Source: Burkholderiales bacterium
Lineage (GTDB): Bacteria; Pseudomonadota; Gammaproteobacteria; Burkholderiales; Burkholderiaceae_E
Reading direction: 5' to 3'
Assembly: GCA_026399835.1 (NCBI GenBank)
Contig: JAPLQE010000067.1
Location: 22,806-86,805, forward strand
DNA length: 64,000 nucleotides
The position numbers and the translations under genes were made by a program. Below are positions 9,937 to 19,880 of the stretch, piece by piece (position 1 is the first letter of the stretch; every line of letters begins with the position of its first letter). The notes below the pieces were generated by a model, which saw nothing but the letters and a program-made list of their open reading frames with translations, was not told where the DNA came from and did no database searches.

Positions 9937-10638
9937 ATGAAAGCGAAGACCGACGCGCCGGCCAAGCGCGCGCCCGCCACGGCCCCGGCGCCCCGAGCCC
10001 GCACGCGAGCCGCGCCCATGCAGCGCCTCCCACGCCACGAGCGCCGCGAGCAGATCCTCGCCAAGGCCTACCAGCACTTCTCCGAGCACGGCCTGAACGC
10101 GCAGACCCGCGCACTCGCCGAGTCCTGCGGCGTCTCGCAGCGCCTGCTCTACAGCTTCTTCCCGAGCAAGGCGGCGCTGATCGACGAGGTGTACCGCAGC
10201 GAGATCGCCGGCTCCTTCAAGGCGATCTGGTTCGTCGAGTTGCAGGACCGGTCGATCCCGGTCGAGGCGCGGCTGGTGCGCTTCTACACCGACTATTTCC
10301 AGACCGTCACGACCCGCCGCTGGCTGCGCCTGTTCCTTCACGCATCGCTCGACGACGTCGCGATGGCGCCGGCCTACATCGCGACGATCGTCACCCACAT
10401 GCTGGCCATCGTCGTCGCCGAGGCGGCGCAGGAGCGGGGGCTGCGCGCGCCCGCCGACGCCGCCCGCGTGCAGGAGATCGGCTGGGTGCTGCACGGCGCG
10501 ATCTCGCACCTGGCGATCCGTCGCCACGTCTATGGCAACGCCAATCCGATGCCCGCCGAAGAGGTGATCGCGCTGCAGGTCCGCGTCTTCCTCGCCGGGC
10601 TCGACGTGGTCCTGCCCGCCGCACCACGACGGCGCTGA
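9937..10638 (+). CDS. TetR/AcrR family transcriptional regulator
   Basis: A 233-residue regulator. A basic, Ala/Pro-rich tail of about 30 residues precedes the helix-turn-helix (about 37-83), where the typical elements are visible: RREQILAKAYQHFSEHGL, the ALAESCGVSQRLLYSFFPSK recognition segment and a Lys-Ala-Leu pair. The C-terminal two thirds would be the ligand-binding, dimerising domain. A GAGGAG ribosome site precedes the ATG. Candidate operators are seen just upstream of its own gene and upstream of the following ABC operon, so it probably represses both until an inducer related to the imported compound binds. Confidence 0.92.
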   Translation: MKAKTDAPAKRAPATAPAPRARTRAAPMQRLPRHERREQILAKAYQHFSEHGLNAQTRALAESCGVSQRLLYSFFPSKAALIDEVYRSEIAGSFKAIWFVELQDRSIPVEARLVRFYTDYFQTVTTRRWLRLFLHASLDDVAMAPAYIATIVTHMLAIVVAEAAQERGLRAPADAARVQEIGWVLHGAISHLAIRRHVYGNANPMPAEEVIALQVRVFLAGLDVVLPAAPRRR

Positions 10639-10668
10639 GCGCTCGCCGGCGCATCTCGGCGGAGCGCT

Positions 10669-10708
10669 TTATCGTCAATTGACGATAAGCAGGAAACGGG
10701 CGGATACT
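10669..10708 (+). promoter_or_regulatory. Perfect 20-bp palindrome overlapping a sigma-70-like promoter of the ABC/molybdenum hydroxylase operon
   Basis: TTATCGTCAATTGACGATAA (10669-10688) is a perfect palindrome. Its right arm contains TTGACG (10679-10684), which can serve as a -35 box. GATACT (10703-10708) follows after 18 bases as a possible -10, and the first gene starts 80 bases later. A repressor bound here would block polymerase. The shared half-site with the palindrome before tetR makes TetR the obvious candidate. Confidence 0.65.
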
Positions 10709-10787
10709 GCTTCGGCTCGGCCGCCTCGGTGTCGAGCGCACGCGGCGCCCGTGACTGCGGTAGCGCGCCACTCCCTGGAGGCGTTCG

Positions 10788-12107
10788 ATGAGCGACATGA
10801 AGGCACCTTTCGCGGGCCGCCGCGAGTTCCTGGCCGCGGCCGGCGCTGCCGGCGCCGGACTGATGCTGCCGCCGGGCACCGCCTCGGCATCCGACACCAT
10901 CAACTTCTTCACCTGGTCGGCGGGCGTCGACCAGGTCAAGAGCCACCTTTCGGCGTTCGAGAAGAAGACCGGCCTGAAGGTCGTCTACAACAACGCCCCC
11001 TGGGCCCAGTACCGCGACACGATGGTCACCAAGTTCGTCGGCAGCGCGCCGATCGACATGCTGTGGGTGTCCGACAGCTGGCTGCCCGAGTGGGCCGAGG
11101 CGGGCTGGATCGCCCCGATCGACGGCTACGCCGACCTGATGCGCTACAACTCGGACGTCGACGACTTCTGCACGCAGTCGGTCCGGTACAAGGGCAAGCA
11201 GTACGGCATGACGTACTACAGCGACTACATGGCCTTCTTCAACGACGAGGCCAAGCTGAAGAAGGCGGGCATCTCAGCCGCGCCGCGCACCTGGGACGAA
11301 GTGGTCCAGCAGTCGCTCGCGATCAAGAAGGCCGGCATCGCCGAGTACCCGCTGATGCTGTCGATGGCCCGCGAGAGCTGGCTGATCGAGTTCATGTCGG
11401 CGCTGGTGTTCTCGAACGGCGGACGGTTCGTCGACGACGCCGGCAACGCGGTGATGGCCGACCCGGACAAGGGCGCGGTCAAGGCGCTGCAGTGGGTGGT
11501 GGACGCAGTCAACAAGCACAAGATCGTGTCGCCCGCGACGGTCGAGGTCGGCGAGCTGAACGGCCTGAAGGCCTTCACCTCGGGCAACCATGCGTTCGCG
11601 CTGCTCGCGCGCTACCGCGTGCGCACGCTCAACGACCCCAAGCAGTCGCAGATCGCCGGCAACGCCAGGCAGTCGCTGATGCCCGCCGGCCCCGGCGGCA
11701 GCAACGCGACGGTCGGCTGGATGCGCTTCTACGGGATGACCGCCCAGGCCGCGGCCGACAAGGCCCGCGCCGCCAACGCAGCCAAGCTGATGGAGTGGTT
11801 CGGCGGCAAGGCCGACGGCCAGTACACGTTCCAGAAGATGATCTTCACCGACATCGGCACCGGCTTCGGCGTGAAGTCGCTGTTCAAGGACCCGGACGTG
11901 CGCGCGTCGTACGCCCAGTACTCGGACATCACGATGTTCGAGCGCCAGCAGCAGTTCGCCCGCAAGAAGGACGTCGTCTCGCGTTGGTTCGGCGAGTGGG
12001 ACGAGATCAACGGCACGGCCTGGCAGGCGGCGATCCTCGGCAAGTCGTCGGTGGCCGACGCGCTGAAGAAGTCGTCGCAGGCCTGGATGGACCTGAAGAA
12101 GTCCTGA
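10788..12107 (+). CDS. ABC transporter substrate-binding protein, family 1 (CUT1 sugar type)
   Basis: A 439-residue periplasmic binding protein. The N-terminus has a twin-arginine export signal: GRREF followed by an Ala/Gly-rich hydrophobic stretch and an ASA cleavage region near residue 35. The mature start, DTINFFTWSAGVDQVKSHL, is the usual opening of family 1 solute-binding proteins. Family members bind mono- and oligosaccharides, polyols or glycerol phosphates; the ligand here is not predictable. It is the first gene of an operon with two permeases, an ATPase and a molybdenum hydroxylase, which suggests that the ligand, or something derived from it, feeds that enzyme. Confidence 0.92.
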   Translation: MSDMKAPFAGRREFLAAAGAAGAGLMLPPGTASASDTINFFTWSAGVDQVKSHLSAFEKKTGLKVVYNNAPWAQYRDTMVTKFVGSAPIDMLWVSDSWLPEWAEAGWIAPIDGYADLMRYNSDVDDFCTQSVRYKGKQYGMTYYSDYMAFFNDEAKLKKAGISAAPRTWDEVVQQSLAIKKAGIAEYPLMLSMARESWLIEFMSALVFSNGGRFVDDAGNAVMADPDKGAVKALQWVVDAVNKHKIVSPATVEVGELNGLKAFTSGNHAFALLARYRVRTLNDPKQSQIAGNARQSLMPAGPGGSNATVGWMRFYGMTAQAAADKARAANAAKLMEWFGGKADGQYTFQKMIFTDIGTGFGVKSLFKDPDVRASYAQYSDITMFERQQQFARKKDVVSRWFGEWDEINGTAWQAAILGKSSVADALKKSSQAWMDLKKS

Positions 12108-12179
12108 GCCCGGCCAGGGGTCGGGCACGGCGCCGCGAAGCGTCCTGCCCGGCCTCGCCGCCGCGCCCGTCCCCACACC

Positions 12180-13091
12180 GTGATCCGACTCCGCCCGAGC
12201 GCTGCGCTGCGCTTCCCCGTCAGCGCCTACGACCAGCGCAGCGCGATGCTGTTCCTGCTGCCGATGATGGTCGTGCTCGCGGTCGTCGCGGTGTTCCCGG
12301 TCGTCTATTCGTTCTGGACGAGCCTGTTCGACCTGAAGCTCACGCGGCCCAACCGCGTGCCCTTCGTCGGGTTCGGCAACTACTCGAAGATCTTCCAGGA
12401 CGTGCAGTTCTGGGAGTCCGCCGCGCGCACGGCCTGGTTCACCGTGATGTCGGTATCGGCGATCATGGTGATCGCCACGCTGATGGCGCTGCTGCTCAAC
12501 GAGGAGTTCCCTGGCCGGCGCGTCCTGTCGGCGATGCTGCTGGTGCCCTGGGCGATCCCGTACGTGGCCAACGGCCTGATGTGGAAGTGGATCTACGACT
12601 CGGGCTACGGCGCGCTGAACGGCCTGCTCTACCAGCTCGACTTCATCGACCGCTACATGGTGTGGCTGGGCGATGCCGACAAGACCCTCGCGCTGATCGC
12701 CAACGCCTTCGTGTGGAAGGAGGCGCCGCTGGCCACCATCCTGCTGCTGGTCACGATGAAGTCGATCCCGTCGGACCTGTACTCGGCGGCCAAGGTCGAC
12801 GGCGCGAACGTGTGGCGCCGCTTCCTGCATGTGACGCTGCCCTCGCTGCGCCCCGGCTTCATGCTGGTCATCGTCTACGAGACGATGATGGCGGTCCGGC
12901 ACTTCGACCTGTTCTTCATCCTCACCGAGGGCGGCCCGGCCGAGGCCTCGCACGTGCTGGCCTGGCAGGTCTACGTCGAGACCTTCCGCAAGCTCTCCTT
13001 CGGCACGGGCTCGGCGCTCGCGTACGTGATGGCGCTGGTGACCTTCGTGCTCGCCTGGTCGGTCATCCGGACTGTCGGGCGCAAGCTGTGA
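12180..13091 (+). CDS. ABC transporter permease, MalF/UgpA type
   Basis: A 303-residue inner-membrane protein with about six membrane segments (the first at about 23-45). The ATPase-contacting EAA loop is clear: YSAAKVDGANVWRRF followed by HVTLP. It starts with GTG at 12180. It pairs with the next gene to form the heterodimeric channel of a CUT1-type importer. Confidence 0.92.
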   Translation: MIRLRPSAALRFPVSAYDQRSAMLFLLPMMVVLAVVAVFPVVYSFWTSLFDLKLTRPNRVPFVGFGNYSKIFQDVQFWESAARTAWFTVMSVSAIMVIATLMALLLNEEFPGRRVLSAMLLVPWAIPYVANGLMWKWIYDSGYGALNGLLYQLDFIDRYMVWLGDADKTLALIANAFVWKEAPLATILLLVTMKSIPSDLYSAAKVDGANVWRRFLHVTLPSLRPGFMLVIVYETMMAVRHFDLFFILTEGGPAEASHVLAWQVYVETFRKLSFGTGSALAYVMALVTFVLAWSVIRTVGRKL

Positions 13092-13124
13092 TCGACCCGC
13101 GCACCCCGGCCGGGAGCCGCTGAC

Positions 13125-14030
13125 GTGACCGCGCGACGCCTCGTCCGCCCGCTGTTCCTCGCCGTCGCGTCGGTGGTGTTCCTCGCCTACGTGCTGTCGC
13201 CCATCTTCTGGCTGGTGTCCTCGTCGTTCCAGTCCGAGGCCGAGATCACCTCCAAGCCGCCGCACTGGCTGCCGCACGAGCCCACCACCGAGAACTTCCG
13301 CGCGATCTTCCAGGCCGACCGCGAGGTCACCTACGAGACGCGCCGTCAGGGCGACACCGCCACCGGCGGCTACATCCCGTCGACCGCGAAGAACCTGCTG
13401 CCCTCGATGTGGAACAGCCTGCTGGTCGCGGTCGCGGTGGTGGTGCTGAACCTGCTGGTCGCCGTGCCCGCGGCCTATGCGATGGCCAAGATCCGCTACG
13501 TCGGCCGCTCGGCGTCGATCTACCTGATGCTCACCACGCGGGTGATCCCGGACATCGCGCTGGTGGTGCCGTTCTTCCTGTTCATCCGCAAGCTGGGGCT
13601 GCTCGACAGCCTGTCGTCGCTGGTGATCACGTACCTCGCGATCACCGTGCCGTTCAGCATCTTCATCCTGGTCGGCTACTTCGAGTCGCTGCCCGACGAG
13701 CTCGACAAGGCGGCGCGCGTCGACGGCTGCTCGCGGCTGCAGACACTGCTGCGCGTCTACCTGCCGCTGTCGCTGCCCTCGCTGGTGGCGGTGGTGCTGT
13801 TCTCCTTCCTCACCAGCTGGAACGAGTTCCTGCTGGCACTGATGTTCACGCAGACCGCGGCGTCCCAGACCATGCCGATCGTCGTCGCCTCGTTCACCTC
13901 CGACTTCACGATCAGCTTCTCGTTCATCAACGCGGCCGGGGTGCTCGCGATCGTCCCGCCGGTGATCCTCGCCATCCTGTTCGAGCGCTACATCGTCTCC
14001 GGCCTGACCGCCGGCGCGGTGAAGGGCTGA
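13125..14030 (+). CDS. ABC transporter permease, MalG/UgpE type
   Basis: A 301-residue inner-membrane protein with six predicted membrane segments. The EAA loop reads DKAARVDGCSRLQTL, then YLPLSLP, and the C-terminus ends in a short cytoplasmic tail after FERYIVSGLTAGAVKG, the normal MalG ending. GTG start at 13125. It is the second channel subunit; the ATPase gene begins 11 bases after its stop. Confidence 0.92.
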   Translation: MTARRLVRPLFLAVASVVFLAYVLSPIFWLVSSSFQSEAEITSKPPHWLPHEPTTENFRAIFQADREVTYETRRQGDTATGGYIPSTAKNLLPSMWNSLLVAVAVVVLNLLVAVPAAYAMAKIRYVGRSASIYLMLTTRVIPDIALVVPFFLFIRKLGLLDSLSSLVITYLAITVPFSIFILVGYFESLPDELDKAARVDGCSRLQTLLRVYLPLSLPSLVAVVLFSFLTSWNEFLLALMFTQTAASQTMPIVVASFTSDFTISFSFINAAGVLAIVPPVILAILFERYIVSGLTAGAVKG

Positions 14031-14041
14031 AGGAACCCCTC

Positions 14042-15154
14042 GTGGCACGCATCCGGTTCGAGCGCGTCAGCAAGCGCTATCCCAACGGCTTCGTCGCCCT
14101 CGCCGACCTCGACCTCGACATCGCCGACCGCGAGTTCCTGGTGCTGCTCGGCCCCTCGGGCTGCGGCAAGTCGACGACGCTGAACATGATCGCGGGCCTG
14201 GAGGAGATCTCCTCGGGCGAGCTGCGCTTCGACGACACGGTGGTCAACGACGTGCCGCCGCACCGGCGCGACGTGGCGATGGTCTTCCAGAGCTACGCGC
14301 TGTATCCGCACAAGTCGGTCTACGAGAACATCGCCTTCGGGCTGCGCATGCGCCGCCACGACGCCGCCGAGATCGACCGCCGCGTGCGCGACGCCGCCCG
14401 CAAGCTCGAGATCGAGCCGCTGCTCGAGCGCCGTCCGAACCAGCTGTCGGGCGGGCAGCGCCAGCGCGTGGCGCTCGGGCGCGCGATGGTCCGCCAGCCG
14501 CAGGCCTTCCTGATGGACGAGCCGCTGTCGAACCTCGACGCGGCGCTGCGCATCTCCACGCGCGCCGAGATCAAGCAGCTGCACCAGGCGATGCAGACCA
14601 CCTTCGTCTACGTGACCCACGACCAGGCCGAGGCACTGACGCTGGCCGACCGCATCGTCGTGATGCGCGAGGGCGTGGTGCAGCAGATCGGATCGCCCGA
14701 CGAGATCTACGAGGCGCCGCGCAACACCTTCGTCGCGTCCTTCCTCGGCAACCCGCCGATCAACTTCCTCGAGGGCACGGTCGCGGTGGTCGACGGGCGT
14801 GCGGTGTTCACGCGCGGCGACATCGTCCTCGCGCTGCCCGACCGGTTCCTGCCCGCCGTGCGCGCGCAGGCGTCGCGGGAGGTGGTGCTAGGCCTGCGGG
14901 CCGAGGACGTGCTCGAGGAGGCCGGCGCCGACACGCGGCTGCTGCACGGGCGCGTGTCCTCGGTGCTGCCGGTGGGCTCCGACCAGTTCCTCGGCATCCA
15001 GACCTCCGGCGGCCTGGTGTTCCTGCGGGTCGGCAAGGACCGCCGCCACCGCGAGGGCGATGCCGTCGCCGTGCCGGTGAACACCGGGCGCCTGCACCTC
15101 TTCGACAAGGCCGGCGGCGCGTCGCTGCGCGACGGGCCGGTCGCGGCCGCATGA
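14042..15154 (+). CDS. ABC transporter ATP-binding protein, MalK/UgpC type
   Basis: A 370-residue ATPase with Walker A GPSGCGKST (about 37-45), a Q-loop near VFQSYALYPH, signature LSGGQRQRVALGRA, Walker B FLMDEPLSNLDA and the switch His in VTHDQAEAL. The C-terminal 130 residues form the TOBE/MalK regulatory domain. The GTG start at 14042 has an AAGGA ribosome site. The last codons overlap the ATG of the next gene as ATGA. This ties synthesis of the transporter ATPase directly to that of the FAD subunit of the hydroxylase. Confidence 0.95.
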   Translation: MARIRFERVSKRYPNGFVALADLDLDIADREFLVLLGPSGCGKSTTLNMIAGLEEISSGELRFDDTVVNDVPPHRRDVAMVFQSYALYPHKSVYENIAFGLRMRRHDAAEIDRRVRDAARKLEIEPLLERRPNQLSGGQRQRVALGRAMVRQPQAFLMDEPLSNLDAALRISTRAEIKQLHQAMQTTFVYVTHDQAEALTLADRIVVMREGVVQQIGSPDEIYEAPRNTFVASFLGNPPINFLEGTVAVVDGRAVFTRGDIVLALPDRFLPAVRAQASREVVLGLRAEDVLEEAGADTRLLHGRVSSVLPVGSDQFLGIQTSGGLVFLRVGKDRRHREGDAVAVPVNTGRLHLFDKAGGASLRDGPVAAA

Positions 15155-16031
15155 AGCCGGGCGCCTTCGCCTACCGCCGTCCGGCCTCGCTCGACGAGGC
15201 GCTCGCGCTGCTCGCGGCGCACGGCGATGCGGCGAAGCCGATCGCCGGCGGCCAGAGCCTCGTGCCGATGATGAACCTGCGCGTGGCGCAGCCCGAGCTG
15301 CTGGTCGACGTGGCCGGGCTGCCCGGGCTCGACGGCATCCTGGACCTGGGCGATGCGGTCGAGGTCGGCGCGCTCGCGCGCCACCAGTCGATCGCCGACG
15401 CGCCGCTGGTGCGCGCGCGCTGCCCGCTGCTGGCCGAGGCCGCGGCCTGCATCGGCCACTACGCGATCCGCCAGCGCGGCACGCTGGGCGGCAGCCTGGC
15501 GCACGCCGACCCGGCGGCGCAGCTGCCGCTGGTGGCGGTGACGCTCGACGCGACCATCGTCGTCCAGGGACCGGGCGGGCGGCGCGAAGTGCCGGCGGGC
15601 GAGTTCTTCGTGTCGATCATGACCACCACGCTCGCTGCCGACGAGCTGATCGTCGCGGCGCGTTTCCCGGCCTCGGGGCCGGGCTCGGGCGCGGCGTTCC
15701 GGCTGTTCAACCGGCGCCACGGCGACTACGCGATCGTGTCGGCGGCGACCCGCGTCGTGCTGGATGCGGCGGGCGCCGTTGCGCGGCTCGACCTCGGCGT
15801 GGGCGCGGTCGAGGCGGTGCCGGTGGCATTCGCCGCGCTGGCCGCGACCCAGCACGGCCGGATGCCCGACGCGGCCTGGATCGACGAGGTGGCCGCGGCC
15901 GCACGCGATGCGGTCGATGCGCAGGACGACAGCCGCGCCACCGCGCTCTACCGCCGCGAGCTGACCGGCACGCTGGTGGCGCGCGCGCTCGCCGCGTCGC
16001 TCGAGCACGCCCGCACCGGGGCCGCTCGGCG

Positions 16032-16035
<4 letters not shown>
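15151..16035 (+). CDS. Molybdenum hydroxylase, FAD-binding medium subunit (CoxM/XdhB type)
   Basis: A 294-residue flavoprotein subunit of the xanthine oxidase superfamily. The FAD-binding loop AGGQSLVPMMNLR (about 31-43) and the second conserved FAD loop, seen as IRQRGTLGGSLAHADPAA (about 106-123), are both present. It relays electrons between the 2Fe-2S subunit and an acceptor. Its start overlaps the ABC ATPase stop and its stop overlaps the start of the small subunit, so the three are translationally linked. Confidence 0.93.
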
Positions 16036-16530
<495 letters not shown>

Positions 16531-16544
<14 letters not shown>

Positions 16545-18945
16545 GGACCGCTGGATCGGCCGCGCCGTGCCCCGCAAGGAGGACCGGCGCTTCCTGATCG
16601 GCGCCGGCCGCTACCTCGACGACATCGAGGTGCCGGGCGCGCTGCATGCGCATTTCGTGCGCTCGCCGCACGCCCATGCGCGCATCCTGTCGATCGATGC
16701 CGACGCGGCCCGCGCGATGGCCGGCGTGGTCGCGATCGTCACCGGCCGCGAGCTCGCCGAGTGGACGACGCGCCACCGGATGGCACCCGCGATCGACGGC
16801 CTGCACCCGGTCGAGATGGACACGCTGCCGATCGCGCGGGTGCGCTTCCACGGCGACCCGGTGGCCTGCGTGATCGCCTCGGACCGGTATCTCGCCGAGG
16901 ACGCGGCCGAGCGGGTGGAGATCGACTGGGAGGTGCTCGAGGCGGTGACCGACATGCACCGCGCGCTCGAGCCGGATGCGCCCCTCGTCGACGAGACGCT
17001 CGCCTCGAACCTGGTGTCGCATCAGCACGACGCCTTCGGCGACGTCGACGCGCGGATGCGCGGCGCGCACCGGATCGTCGAGGCCCGCTTCTCGCAGCAC
17101 CGCCAGACCCACCTGCCGATCGAGACGCGCGGCTGCATCGCGGTCTGGGACGAGGGGCGCGAGCACCTGACGTTCCACGTCGGCAACCAGGTGCCGCACC
17201 CGTACCGCACGCAGCTCGCCGCGCGGCTGCGGCTGGGCGAGTCGCAGGTGACCGTGATCTCGCCCGACGTCGGCGGCGGCTTCGGCCAGAAGATCACGCT
17301 GTACCGCGAGGAGCTCGCGGTCGCGGCGATCGCGCGCGCGCTGCGCCGGCCGGTGCGCTGGCGCGAGGACCGCGTGGAGAACCTGTCGGCCTCCACGCAG
17401 TCGCGCGAGGACACCTGCCGCACCCGTGCCGCGGTCGACGCCGAGGGCCGCGTGCTGGCGCTCGAGCTCGAGATCCTCGAGGACTTCGGCGCGTACTGCT
17501 TCTATCCGGGCAACTACCTCGCCCGCGTGGTCGCGATGATCGTGACCGGCCCGTACCGCGTGCAGGACTACCGCTACGACGTGCGCGTCGTGCTGACGAA
17601 CAAGGTCGGCAACGCGCCGATGCGCGCGCCGATGGCCATCACCAGCTGGGTGATGGACGGCACGCTCGACGCGGTCGCGCGCGCGCTCGCGCTCGATCCG
17701 ATGCAGGTGCGGCGCGTGAACATGATCGAGGCCTCGGAGCTGCCCTACCGGATGCCGACCGGCGAGGTGCTGCGCGACGTGACGCCGCGCCGCACCTTCG
17801 AAGCCGCGCTCGACGGCATCGGCCACGACGCGTTCCGCCGCCGGCAGCACGAGGCGCGCGCGCAGGGCCGCCTGCTCGGGCTCGGCGTGTGCAACGTCGT
17901 CGAGTCCACCACCTACGGCTCGGCCTTCTACAAGTCGGCCGGCATCCCCGGCTCGGGGCACGAGGCCGGCTGGCTGCGGATCGAACCGAGCGGCGCGATC
18001 AACGTGTCGGTCGGGCTGGGCGCGACCGGCCAGGGCTACGAGACCGCGTTCGCGCAGGTCGTCGCCGACGGGCTGGGCGTCGTGCCCTCGGCGGTCCACC
18101 TGCACCTCGGGCACACCGACGTCGCGCCCTACGGCATGGGCAGCCGCGGGGCACGCGGCGGCACCGCCGGCGGCAGCGTGCTGTGGCTGTGCGCGCGCGA
18201 CGCTCGGGCCCGCGTGCTGGCGATCGCGGCACACCGTCTGGGGCTCGCCGATGCCGCGTCGCTGCGGCTGCTCGGCGGGCGCATCGAGCGCCAGGAGGCC
18301 GGCAGCGAGACGGATCGGCGCACCGACGCGAGCGATGCTGCCTGGACCGACACCGGCCTGGGGCTGGCCGACGTCGCGCGCATCGCCTACCTCGATCCGA
18401 CCGCGCTGCCCCCGGGCGTGCCGCCGGGGCTCGACTTCAGCCGGACCTACGATCCGCCGCCGATGACCTACTCGAACGCGACGCACGCCTGCGAGGTGGA
18501 GATCGACCCGGCCACCGGCGGGCTGCGGATCCTGCGCTACCTGGTCGCCGAGGACTGCGGCACCGTGATGAGCCCGGTGGTGGTCGAGGGCCAGCAGCAC
18601 GGCGCGATCGCGATGGGCCTGTCGGGCGCGCTGTTCGAGGAGGTGGTCTACGACGACAGCGGACAGAACCTTACCGGTCTGCTCTCCGACTATCTGGTCG
18701 CGACCGCGGCCGAGCTGCCCGAGTTCGAGCTGCTGCCGATGCACACGCCGAGCCTCGGCACGCCGGTCGGCATCAAGGGCATGGCCGAGGGCGGCGTGAT
18801 GGGTGCGATCGGCGCGCTCGCCGGCGCGATCAACGACGCGCTGGCGCCGCTCGGCGTGGTGGCCGAGCGCCAGCCGTTCACCCCGATGGCGCTGCGCGAC
18901 CTGATCCGCGCGGGGCAGCACACGACGAAGGACGCCGAAGGATGA
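16531..18945 (+). CDS. Molybdenum hydroxylase, molybdopterin-binding large subunit, atypical active-site loop
   Basis: An 804-residue catalytic subunit of the xanthine oxidase/aldehyde oxidoreductase superfamily. Conserved parts include [10 protein letters not shown] at the start, the DVGGGFGQK molybdopterin loop (about 246-254), the GQG region (GATGQGYET) and the catalytic Glu in GMAEGG (about residue 753). The loop that reads AYXCSFR in form I CO dehydrogenases and AYRGAGR in form II enzymes is here NAPMRAPMA (about 361-369). It is therefore not a CO dehydrogenase, and the substrate pocket is unusual. Cytoplasmic; substrate unknown, probably an aldehyde or N-heterocycle derived from the imported compound. 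Confidence 0.9.
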
Positions 18946-19862
18946 GCGGCAGCACGAACGACACCACCCGCGACACCCCCCTGGCCGCCGAGGGCGTCCT
19001 CGACGTGGGCTTCATCGGCCTGGGCATCATGGGCCGCCACATGGCCGGCCACCTGCAGCGCGCCGGACACCGGCTGCACGTCTACAACCGCTCGCGCGGC
19101 AGCGCCGACGCGCTGGTGGCCGCCGGCGCCACCTGGCACGACACGCCGGCCTCGCTGGCCGCGGCCTGCGCCGTCGTGATCACCATCGTCGGCTACCCGG
19201 CCGACGTCGAGGCGCTGTACCTCGGCGAGGGCGCGATCGTCGCGAGCGCCGCGCCCGGTTCGGTGCTGATCGACATGACCACCTCGAGCCCGGCGCTCGC
19301 GCTGCGGATCGCAGAGGCCGCCGCCGCGCGCGGTGTGCACGCGCTCGACGCCCCGGTCTCCGGCGGCGACGTCGGCGCACGCGACGCGGCGCTGTCGATC
19401 ATGGTCGGCGGCACCGAGGTCGCCTTCGAGCGGGCCGCGCCGCTGCTCGCCCTCATGGGGCGCAGCGTGCTGCGCCAGGGCGGCCCGGGCAGCGGCCAGC
19501 ACACCAAGCTCGCCAACCAGATCGTCATCGCGTCGACGATGGTCGGCGTCTGCGAGGGCCTGGCCTACGCGCGCCGCGCGGGCCTCGATCCGCAGGCGGT
19601 GCTCGGCTCGATCTCGGGCGGTGCGGCGGGCGGCTTCCTGCTGTCGAACATGGGGCCGCGGATGCTGCGCGGCGACTTCGCCGCGGGCTTCTTCACGGAG
19701 CATTTCGTGAAGGACCTGGGCATCGCGGTGGCCGAGGCGACGCGCATGGCGCTGGACCTGCCGGGGCTCGGGCTTGCCAAGCGGCTCTACGACGAGCTGG
19801 CGGCGGCGGGGTTTGCGCGCGAGGGCACGCAGGCGCTGTTCAGGCTGTACGCGGACCGCTGA
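18942..19862 (+). CDS. NAD(P)-dependent 3-hydroxyisobutyrate dehydrogenase / tartronate semialdehyde reductase family
   Basis: A 306-residue beta-hydroxyacid dehydrogenase. The Rossmann loop GFIGLGIMGRHMAGHL lies at about residues 24-39. The substrate-binding DAPVSGGDVGAR motif is at about 128-139 and the catalytic Lys lies in GQHTKLANQ near 185. Members reduce tartronate semialdehyde or oxidise 3-hydroxyisobutyrate and similar acids. The ATG at 18942 overlaps the large-subunit stop (ATGA), so it belongs to the hydroxylase operon and probably handles a product of that pathway. It is the last gene of the operon; the next gene is convergent. Confidence 0.9.
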   Translation: MSGSTNDTTRDTPLAAEGVLDVGFIGLGIMGRHMAGHLQRAGHRLHVYNRSRGSADALVAAGATWHDTPASLAAACAVVITIVGYPADVEALYLGEGAIVASAAPGSVLIDMTTSSPALALRIAEAAAARGVHALDAPVSGGDVGARDAALSIMVGGTEVAFERAAPLLALMGRSVLRQGGPGSGQHTKLANQIVIASTMVGVCEGLAYARRAGLDPQAVLGSISGGAAGGFLLSNMGPRMLRGDFAAGFFTEHFVKDLGIAVAEATRMALDLPGLGLAKRLYDELAAAGFAREGTQALFRLYADR

Positions 19863-19880
19863 AGGCCGGCGGCCGCGGCC

